7,126 nt of DNA. It comes from an uncultured Bacteroidales bacterium. GTDB lineage: Bacteria; Bacteroidota; Bacteroidia; Bacteroidales; Marinilabiliaceae. Each line of letters begins with the position of its first letter. Position 1 is the first letter of the stretch. The stretch covers positions 1-7,126 of the forward strand of contig CALAUL010000098.1 in NCBI GenBank assembly GCA_937892255.1, in the 5' to 3' direction. Positions 1 to 5,187 of this stretch are shown here, piece after piece. The notes below the pieces were generated by a model. The model was not told the origin of the DNA. It did not search any database and saw only the letters and a list, made by a program, of their open reading frames with translations. The translations under genes and the position numbers were made by a program.

Positions 1-402
1 CTCATGGAAGCAGGCATCGCCGTTGACGAATCTCTCATCATAGAGGCGGACTCTGACTTTCTCTTCAACCGTGCAGAGGACAAACTCATAACCATAGCAC
101 CGGAGATTGACGGTGTGTTCGCCATCAACGACTCTACAGCCATAGCGGCAATGAAGCTCTTTCAAAAGAACGGCTACTCCATTCCCGACGACATTGCCGT
201 GATAGGCTTTGGCGATGGACCTGTCAACGACGTTGTCTCGCCCACTCTATCGTCTGTCGTTCAATCGGGATACGAAATAGGGTGCGAAGCTATGAACATG
301 CTCATCAAACAGATTGACACCGATATCATTACTCTCGACTACGAAACACGTGTTTTCACTCCTACACTAAAAGTCAGAGAGTCGACTAAGAGACTCAAAT
401 AA
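1..402 (+). CDS. LacI/PurR-family transcriptional regulator, C-terminal part (5' truncated by window edge)
   Basis: The reading frame is open from the first base (frame 1), so the gene begins upstream of the window; the ATG at position 4 is internal. The visible 133 residues match the second half of the periplasmic-binding-protein-like sensor domain of LacI/PurR regulators. The pattern IDGVFAINDSTAIAAM is followed by IPDDIAVIGFGDGP, then SPTLSSVVQSGYEIGCEAMNMLI. These are the family's usual 'D-G-ifa-ND-A-g-hxxhxxxGxxIPxDIxVhGFdd' and 'P-x-LTTV-Q' segments. The DNA-binding helix-turn-helix is outside the window, so its operator preference cannot be read directly. The gene ends in TAA at 400-402 and is followed at once by a terminator, so it is probably a separate transcript from the sugar genes. 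Its position beside two LacI-type palindromes and a maltose operon suggests it controls that operon. The effector is not visible; maltose or a maltodextrin is inferred. Family assignment is firm, specific ligand is not. Confidence 0.93.
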   Translation, partial: LMEAGIAVDESLIIEADSDFLFNRAEDKLITIAPEIDGVFAINDSTAIAAMKLFQKNGYSIPDDIAVIGFGDGPVNDVVSPTLSSVVQSGYEIGCEAMNMLIKQIDTDIITLDYETRVFTPTLKVRESTKRLK

Positions 403-407
403 TTATC

Positions 408-440
408 CCGACAACATTTGTTGTCGGTTTTTCTTTTTTT
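408..440 (+). terminator. Intrinsic terminator of the LacI-family gene
   Basis: An inverted repeat, CCGACAAC (408-415) and GTTGTCGG (420-427), encloses a four-base loop ATTT. It is followed directly by 13 bases that are all T except one C (428-440). The hairpin starts 6 bases after the stop codon. It separates the regulator transcript from the downstream control region. Confidence 0.93.
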
Positions 441-556
441 AGACCTTTAAGCAGTCCTCTCAACGCTGCTTGACTTGCCACTCAACAACCTTTAGCTCTG
501 CCGGTCTTCTTTATCATGAGAGATATTGCCATACAGCGCCCATCACCCTCATTCCC

Positions 557-568
557 GAAAACGTTTGC
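557..568. promoter_or_regulatory. Candidate LacI-family operator O1 (imperfect palindrome)
   Basis: GAAAACGTTTGC differs at one base (A instead of C at 558) from the perfect 12-base palindrome at 623-634 and shares its core AAACGTTT with a central CpG. LacI/PurR-family operators typically have this centre-CG palindromic form. Its centre is 66 bp upstream of the second site's centre. The role is inferred from sequence form and from the adjacent LacI-family gene. Confidence 0.72.
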
Positions 569-622
569 AAAAGAGCTTACAGAAAAAAAGCGTCTTTCTT
601 ACAATATTTTTCGCTTCTTATC

Positions 623-634
623 GCAAACGTTTGC
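623..634. promoter_or_regulatory. Candidate LacI-family operator O2 (perfect palindrome)
   Basis: GCAAACGTTTGC is a perfect 12-base inverted repeat with a central CpG, the standard architecture of LacI/PurR-family sites. The outer bases T621 and A636 also pair symmetrically, giving a 16-base site with one mismatched pair (C622/A635). A related site lies 66 bp upstream. A possible -7-like element (639-646) starts four bases after it, so binding here could block initiation. Another possible start point lies about 90 bp downstream. Confidence 0.83.
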
Positions 635-638
635 AACC

Positions 639-646
639 TATATATC
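639..646 (+). promoter_or_regulatory. Weak candidate -7 element adjoining operator O2
   Basis: TATATATC matches the Bacteroidetes -7 consensus TAnnTTTG at four of six defined positions. A poor -33 candidate, TTCT, lies at 615-618 with a 20-base spacer. If used, operator O2 would sit between the two boxes, the usual geometry for repression, and the transporter leader would be about 160 bases. The matches are weak and this is proposed only because of its position. Confidence 0.2.
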
Positions 647-691
647 CCCTCTCTTCAAACAGCTTCCTCGCTATGGTCTACCCTCTTACGA

Positions 692-724
692 TGTTACACT
701 ATAGCGCACTATTTGCTACTTTTG
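692..724 (+). promoter_or_regulatory. Candidate promoter of the sugar operon (good -7, weak -33)
   Basis: TACTTTTG at 717-724 matches all six defined positions of the Bacteroidetes -7 consensus TAnnTTTG. At the expected distance upstream (21-base spacer) there is only TGTT (692-695) in place of TTTG. Transcription would begin near 730 and leave a leader of about 80 bases before the transporter start at 812. Both operators would then be more than 80 bp upstream of the -7 box, which fits activation or looping better than simple blockage. An alternative downstream pair, TTTG (736-739) with TATAATAT (760-767), has a good spacer but a poorer -7. Confidence 0.4.
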
Positions 725-740
725 CATTGGACATATTTGA

Positions 741-760
741 AGAGCCAAGCCAACGGCTCT
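741..760. repeat. Short inverted repeat in the probable transporter leader
   Basis: AGAGCC (741-746) and GGCTCT (755-760) are exact reverse complements around an 8-base loop. If transcription starts near 730 this would be a small hairpin near the mRNA 5' end, about 50 bases before the start codon. It could equally be part of a promoter spacer or be fortuitous; a 6-bp stem is weak evidence. Confidence 0.3.
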
Positions 761-811
761 ATAATATCACCGGCAACACAAAATACTGTATAATAACAAA
801 AAGCAAACAAC

Positions 812-2110
812 ATGAAGCGCGATTTATCGTTTAGAGCTCTGACCGACCTCAGTTTCGGTTTCTTCGGAGTACAGATAGCATACGCTCTGCAAAATGCGAA
901 CATATCACGTATCTTCGCCACCTTGGGAGCTGACCCGCACGACTTGAGTTTCTTTTGGATACTGCCACCTCTGATGGGCATGTTGGTACAGCCCATAGTG
1001 GGTACTCTTTCGGACCGCACGTGGACACGGTTTGGGCGTCGTATCCCTTACCTCTTTGTCGGCTCGGCTGTTGCCGTAGTGGTGATGTGTCTGTTGCCCA
1101 ACGCTGGTGCTTTTGCATTGTCTGTATCGGCAGCTATGGTATTCGGTCTCGTGGCTCTGATGTTCCTCGACACATCTATCAACATGGCCATGCAGCCGTT
1201 TAAGATGCTGGTAGGTGACATGGTCAACGAGAAGCAAAAGAGCCTCGCATACTCTATTCAGAGTTTCCTATGCAATGCCGGCAGTTTGGCAGGATATGTC
1301 TTCCCGTTTATATTCACATGGATAGGTATATCCAATGTTGCCCCCGAGGGTGTAGTGCCAGACTCTGTGGTATACTCGTTTTATATCGGTGCCGCCATAC
1401 TCATCTTGTGCGTCATATATACTATGGCACGAGTGAAGGAGATGCCACCTAAGGAGTATGCCGAATTTCATGAGATAAAAGTGACCGAGGAGAAGAGACA
1501 GAGCCACTCATGGCTGACGTTACTACGCAAAGCTCCTACTGCTTTCTGGACTGTGGGTCTGGTGCAGTTCTTCTGTTGGTCGGCATTTCTCTATATGTGG
1601 ACATACATGCCGGGCGGAATAGCTGAGATCTCTTGGTCTACTACCGACGTGACTTCCGAGGGTTATCAAGAGGCAGGCAACTGGGTAGGCATTCTCTATG
1701 CTGTACAGGCTATAGGCTCGGTGATTTGGGCTACAGCGATACCGCGTTTCAAAAACACTAAGATGGCTTATGTCGTCAGTTTGCTCATCGGTGCTGTGGG
1801 CTTTGCAAGTATCATGTTCATCAGTGACAAATACCTGCTCTTCATACCACTGCTCCTCATAGGTTGCGCTTGGGCGGCTATGCTGGCTCTGCCTTTCACA
1901 TTGCTCACCAATGCACTCAAAGGCTCCGACTCCATGGGAGCATACCTCGGTTTGTTCAACTGCACTATATGTCTGCCTCAGATAGTGGCGGCTGTAGTTG
2001 GAGGCTCTTTACTATCCCTCGTGGGAGGTAGTCAAGCTACGATGTTGACAATATCGGGTGTATTGCTCGCCATAGGTGCATCATCAGTCTATTTCATCAA
2101 AAGCAAATAA
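812..2110 (+). CDS. MFS sugar transporter, SLC45/GPH-like, probable maltose/maltodextrin carrier
   Basis: This 432-residue inner-membrane protein has about twelve hydrophobic segments: roughly 10-28, 46-66, 79-95, 101-121, 142-168, 188-206, 245-265, 283-302, 318-337, 342-367, 376-404 and 409-428. The loop after the second segment carries the family motif G64-T-L-S-D68-R69...R73-F-G-R76-R77-I-P, typical of sucrose/maltose carriers of the SLC45/GPH-like branch. A hydrophilic central loop (about 207-240) separates the two six-helix halves. Substrate cannot be read from the motifs. Maltose or short maltodextrins is inferred from the maltose phosphorylase and exported GH13 enzyme in the same operon. 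The ATG at 812 is chosen because the N-terminal MKRDLSFRAL leads straight into helix 1, as is usual for this group. There is no Shine-Dalgarno box; the leader is A-rich (AAAAAGCAAACAAC), as is common in Bacteroidetes. It is the first gene of the probable operon, 89 bases before the next. Confidence 0.88.
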   Translation: MKRDLSFRALTDLSFGFFGVQIAYALQNANISRIFATLGADPHDLSFFWILPPLMGMLVQPIVGTLSDRTWTRFGRRIPYLFVGSAVAVVVMCLLPNAGAFALSVSAAMVFGLVALMFLDTSINMAMQPFKMLVGDMVNEKQKSLAYSIQSFLCNAGSLAGYVFPFIFTWIGISNVAPEGVVPDSVVYSFYIGAAILILCVIYTMARVKEMPPKEYAEFHEIKVTEEKRQSHSWLTLLRKAPTAFWTVGLVQFFCWSAFLYMWTYMPGGIAEISWSTTDVTSEGYQEAGNWVGILYAVQAIGSVIWATAIPRFKNTKMAYVVSLLIGAVGFASIMFISDKYLLFIPLLLIGCAWAAMLALPFTLLTNALKGSDSMGAYLGLFNCTICLPQIVAAVVGGSLLSLVGGSQATMLTISGVLLAIGASSVYFIKSK

Positions 2111-2114
2111 CATC

Positions 2115-2170
2115 ACAGATTCGCTCTGCCGTATAGGCATCAGTACTTCTCTCCACCAGAGACGATCTGT
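2115..2170 (+). other. Potential three-way-junction RNA structure upstream of the phosphoglucomutase gene
   Basis: ACAGAT-T-CG (2115-2123) pairs with CGATCTGT (2163-2170), giving eight pairs with one bulged T (2121). Two hairpins nest inside. TGCC/GGCA (2127-2130, 2136-2139) has loop GTATA. TCTCT/AGAGA (2148-2152, 2158-2162) has loop CCACC and directly abuts the closing stem. No T-run follows, so it does not look like a terminator. It ends 29 bases before the next start codon. A role in mRNA processing, stability or translation is possible but inferred; chance folding is not excluded. Confidence 0.4.
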
Positions 2171-2199
2171 CATGAGATAACATTTTACTATTATTCACT

Positions 2200-2850
2200 A
2201 TGATTAAAGGTGCTCTTTTTGACCTTGACGGTGTCATCGTCGACACCGCAAAATACCACTATATAGCTTGGCGTCAACTGGCACAGAGCTTAGGCTTCGA
2301 CTTCACGGAGCTTGACAACGAACGTCTTAAAGGTGTCAGTCGCATGGCTTCTCTCGATATACTTCTCGAAATAGGTGGCATGCAAGAGAGATTCTCCAAT
2401 GACAAGAAACAACGCATGGCTACCGAGAAGAACGACAGATATGTGTCTCTCATAAGACAAATGAGACCCGACGAGATTCTCCCCGGCACAGAGGCTTTCC
2501 TTACAGCCTTACATCACAAAGGCATAAAGGTTGCTTTAGGCTCGGCAAGCAAAAACGCAATGCTGATACTCGACAACTTACGTCTTACGCCTCTCTTCGA
2601 TGCTATCATCGACGGCACAAAGGTGTCAAAGGCAAAGCCCGACCCCGAAGTGTTTCTCAAGGGCGCCGAGGCTTTAGGTCTGCGTCCCGAGGAGTGTGTT
2701 GTCTTTGAAGATGCCGTAGCAGGTATCGAAGCGGCACGTGCCGGTGGCATGAAGTGCGTCGGTATCGGTTCGCCTGACGTCCTCACTAAAGCAGACATAA
2801 TCATCGACGGTCTGCACGAAATGACAGTGGAAAAACTTATTAATCTCTAA
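2200..2850 (+). CDS. pgmB: Beta-phosphoglucomutase (HAD superfamily)
   Basis: This cytoplasmic enzyme interconverts beta-D-glucose 1-phosphate and glucose 6-phosphate (EC 5.4.2.6). The 216-residue length is typical. HAD motif I is F-D8-L-D10-G-V-I-V-D-T16, with D8 the expected nucleophile and D10 the general acid/base. Further family signatures are T16/H20 and the cap-domain segment L43-K44-G45-V-S-R48. Motif II is S115 in GSASKN, motif III is K146 in KAKPDPE, and the metal-binding motif IV is F169-E170-D171. These line up with the residues known from the Lactococcus enzyme, including K44/R48 (K45/R49 there) and E170/D171 (E169/D170 there). This separates it from generic HAD phosphatases. The start at 2200 gives MIKGALFDLDG, placing motif I where expected. 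There is no Shine-Dalgarno box. Only 5 bases separate it from the maltose phosphorylase gene, whose product beta-glucose 1-phosphate is its substrate, so the two are almost certainly co-transcribed. Confidence 0.95.
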   Translation: MIKGALFDLDGVIVDTAKYHYIAWRQLAQSLGFDFTELDNERLKGVSRMASLDILLEIGGMQERFSNDKKQRMATEKNDRYVSLIRQMRPDEILPGTEAFLTALHHKGIKVALGSASKNAMLILDNLRLTPLFDAIIDGTKVSKAKPDPEVFLKGAEALGLRPEECVVFEDAVAGIEAARAGGMKCVGIGSPDVLTKADIIIDGLHEMTVEKLINL

Positions 2851-2855
2851 ACGAC

Positions 2856-5168
2856 ATGAAAAAGTATCTCACCCCCGATGAGTGGTGCATAATAGAAGAG
2901 GGTTTCAACCCCGACAATCATCGCTCATCTGAAAGTATATTCTCTCTTGGCAACGGCAAGATGGGACAACGTGCCAACTTTGAAGAGCGTTACACAGGCC
3001 CCTCACTACAAGGCTCGTATATAGCCGGCATTTACTACCCCGACAAGACACGCGTCGGCTGGTGGAAGAACGGCTACCCAGAGTATTTTGCTAAAGTACT
3101 CAACTCACCTAATTATATAGGTATCGACGTCCTCATCGACAGCCAACAGCTCAACCTCTTCATCTGTAAGACAACGAATTTTCGCCGTGTTCTCAACATG
3201 AAGGAGGGTTCGCTATCACGCTCTTTCATTGCCGAAATGCCCGATGGCAAACAGGTAGAAGTGACTACCAAACGTTTCCTATCTATGGTCGACACCGAGA
3301 CAGCTGCCATACGCTACAGTGTCAAGTGCCTCAACTTCTCCGGCTCTATATCGTTCGTGCCTTATATCGACGGTGGCGTCATCAACACTGACAGCAACTA
3401 CGATGAGACATTCTGGAACGTGACAGATATGAGCGTCAAGGCAGGAGAGGCGTCACTGGTTGCACAGACCAAGAAACTCGACTTCCGCGTGGCTTTCTCT
3501 ATGCGCTATAAGATACTGCGCGGTGACAAGACAGAAGAGATACGCCCCGAACTGATAAAAAAAGAGGCTTGGGTAGGCAACAGAATCAACATTCCTTGCA
3601 GCAAAGACGAGAGTGTCACTATAGAAAAGTACATAGGTGTGTCAAGCACTCTCAACCACAACGCCGACAACATCAAGTCCGCATCACAACGAGAAGCCGA
3701 AAAGGCTCTTACCAAAGGGTTCGATAAGATGTATTCCGAACACTGCAACTACTGGAAACAGAAATGGCTGAAGTCTGACATTGTAATAGAGGGTGATATC
3801 GAAGCCCAACAGGGTATCCGATTTAACATCTTCCATCTCAACCAGACTTACACAGGTGAGGATTCGCGTCTTAACGTCGGTCCCAAAGGCTTCACGGGCG
3901 AGAAATACGGCGGAACGACATATTGGGATACAGAAGCCTATTGTATACCATTCTTCCTCATGACAGCACCACAAGAGGTGACTCGTCAACTCCTCGTCTA
4001 TCGCTACAAACATCTCGAAAGAGCTATCGAAAATGCCCAGAAACTCGGATTTGACAACGGCGCCGCTCTTTATCCTATGGTGACTATCAACGGTGAAGAG
4101 TGCCACAACGAGTGGGAGATAACTTTCGAAGAGATACACCGCAACGGAGCTATAGCCTTCGCTATATACAACTACCTGCGCCATACCTGTGACTTCAAAT
4201 ACCTCGAAGAGTACGGCCTCGAAGTCCTCATAGCTATCGCTCGTTTCTGGTGCCAACGTATCACTTTCTCCGAAGAGAAAGGCAAATACGTCATGCTCGG
4301 TGTGACAGGCCCTAACGAATATGAAAACAACATCAACAACAACTGGTACACCAATCGCCTCGCTTGCTGGTGCATGGAATATACCCTCGAAGCTATAGAG
4401 ATAGTGAAACGCAACACCCCTACTGCTTGGAGCCGTATAAAGAACATGACAAACTTCGATGAGACAGCAGAGCCTATGCTTTGGAAAGAGAGAACAGACA
4501 ACATGCACTATCCATACAACGATAAGTTGCAAATCTATATGCAACAAGATGGTTATATGGACAAGGAGCAACGTCTCGCCTCAGATCTCAAACCGGAAGA
4601 ACGACCCATCAACCAGCATTGGTCTTGGGACAGGATATTACGTTCGTGTTTTATCAAGCAGGCCGACACTCTACAAGGCATATACCTCTTTGAAGAGTGT
4701 TTCGACACTGATACTATAACACGACATTTCGATTTCTACGAACCGCGCACCGTTCACGAGTCATCACTCTCACCTTGCGTACACTCCGTCTTGGCTGCTC
4801 GCATAGGCAGAACAGAGAAGGCCTACGAGATGTATCTGCGTACCTCACGCCTCGACATCGACGACTACAACCATGAGGCACACGAAGGTCTGCATATCAC
4901 CTCTATGGCAGGCACTTGGATGAGTATCGTCGAAGGTTTCGGTGGCAAGAGGGCCTACAACGGCAAGCTACACCTCTCACCTATCATACCCGACAAATGG
5001 AAAGAGTACTCATTCCTCATCACCTTCCGCGGACATGACATCAAAGTGACCGTCGACGGACAAGGAACGACAATATGTCAGAAAGGCAACAGCAGTTTGC
5101 TACTCAACGTATACGGTCAGGACGTAGAGATTAACGCCGGCGAGGTTCGCACATTCATTCGCAAATAA
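2856..5168 (+). CDS. Maltose phosphorylase, glycoside hydrolase family 65
   Basis: The 770-residue length fits GH65 disaccharide phosphorylases (about 750-780). The reaction is maltose + phosphate to glucose + beta-D-glucose 1-phosphate with inversion (EC 2.4.1.8). There is no signal peptide, so it acts in the cytoplasm. An N-terminal beta-sandwich (about 1-270) and linker precede the (alpha/alpha)6 catalytic barrel (about 320-690), with a small C-terminal beta domain (about 700-770). Visible signatures are GFTGEKYGGTTYWDTEAY (345-362) and VTGPNEYENNINNNWYTN (483-500), whose E488 corresponds to the catalytic acid Glu487 of the Lactobacillus brevis enzyme. KQADTLQG (601-608) and HEGLHITSMAGTW (676-688) lie in the phosphate-binding region. 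The specificity loop (H417-N-E-W-E-I-T-F-E425) has the form known for maltose phosphorylases; kojibiose and trehalose phosphorylases differ here. Those activities are less likely, and the neighbours also point to maltose. It starts 5 bases after the phosphoglucomutase gene and ends 19 bases before the GH13 gene. Confidence 0.93.
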   Translation: MKKYLTPDEWCIIEEGFNPDNHRSSESIFSLGNGKMGQRANFEERYTGPSLQGSYIAGIYYPDKTRVGWWKNGYPEYFAKVLNSPNYIGIDVLIDSQQLNLFICKTTNFRRVLNMKEGSLSRSFIAEMPDGKQVEVTTKRFLSMVDTETAAIRYSVKCLNFSGSISFVPYIDGGVINTDSNYDETFWNVTDMSVKAGEASLVAQTKKLDFRVAFSMRYKILRGDKTEEIRPELIKKEAWVGNRINIPCSKDESVTIEKYIGVSSTLNHNADNIKSASQREAEKALTKGFDKMYSEHCNYWKQKWLKSDIVIEGDIEAQQGIRFNIFHLNQTYTGEDSRLNVGPKGFTGEKYGGTTYWDTEAYCIPFFLMTAPQEVTRQLLVYRYKHLERAIENAQKLGFDNGAALYPMVTINGEECHNEWEITFEEIHRNGAIAFAIYNYLRHTCDFKYLEEYGLEVLIAIARFWCQRITFSEEKGKYVMLGVTGPNEYENNINNNWYTNRLACWCMEYTLEAIEIVKRNTPTAWSRIKNMTNFDETAEPMLWKERTDNMHYPYNDKLQIYMQQDGYMDKEQRLASDLKPEERPINQHWSWDRILRSCFIKQADTLQGIYLFEECFDTDTITRHFDFYEPRTVHESSLSPCVHSVLAARIGRTEKAYEMYLRTSRLDIDDYNHEAHEGLHITSMAGTWMSIVEGFGGKRAYNGKLHLSPIIPDKWKEYSFLITFRGHDIKVTVDGQGTTICQKGNSSLLLNVYGQDVEINAGEVRTFIRK

Positions 5169-5187
5169 CATGTAATCTATTTCTATC

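Larger units (their letters stand above)
441..811. other. Non-coding control region between the regulator and the sugar operon
   Basis: This 371-base stretch has no convincing gene. The open frames crossing it (for example about 470-793 and 526-834) overlap each other, encode low-complexity Ser/Leu/Tyr-rich peptides with no recognisable motif, and one runs into the transporter start. It holds two LacI-type palindromes (557-568 and 623-634) and candidate promoter elements (TATATATC at 639-646, TACTTTTG at 717-724). It also holds a small inverted repeat, AGAGCC/GGCTCT, at 741-746 and 755-760. A weaker repeat, AAGCAG (449-454) with CTGCTT (466-471), lies just after the terminator and has no T-run. 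The stretch is more A/T-rich than the flanking genes and has a pyrimidine bias around 640-690. Confidence 0.8.

Noticed and set aside
4..402. Complete small protein starting at the ATG at position 4
   Set aside because: The frame is open to the window edge and the product is plainly the C-terminal half of a LacI-family sensor domain, so the gene is cut by the window rather than short.
470..834. Overlapping open frames in the control region
   Set aside because: Three mutually overlapping frames encode Ser/Leu/Tyr-rich peptides without motifs. They cover the two operators and candidate promoters, and one runs past the transporter start.
2115..2170. Intrinsic terminator splitting the operon after the transporter gene
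   Set aside because: The fold is branched rather than a single GC-rich hairpin and is followed by CATGAGATAACATT, not a T-run. Partial attenuation cannot be excluded.
3268..3279. Third AAACGTTT core inside the maltose phosphorylase gene
   Set aside because: Only the 8-base core matches. The outer bases (CC on both sides) do not extend the palindrome, and the bases are explained by the Thr-Lys-Arg-Phe codons. One such 8-mer in a window this size is not surprising.
3684..4571. Long antisense open frame (295 codons) within the maltose phosphorylase gene
   Set aside because: It lies wholly inside a well-supported GH65 gene on the other strand, its product has no recognisable motif, and its length is explained by codon bias of the real gene.
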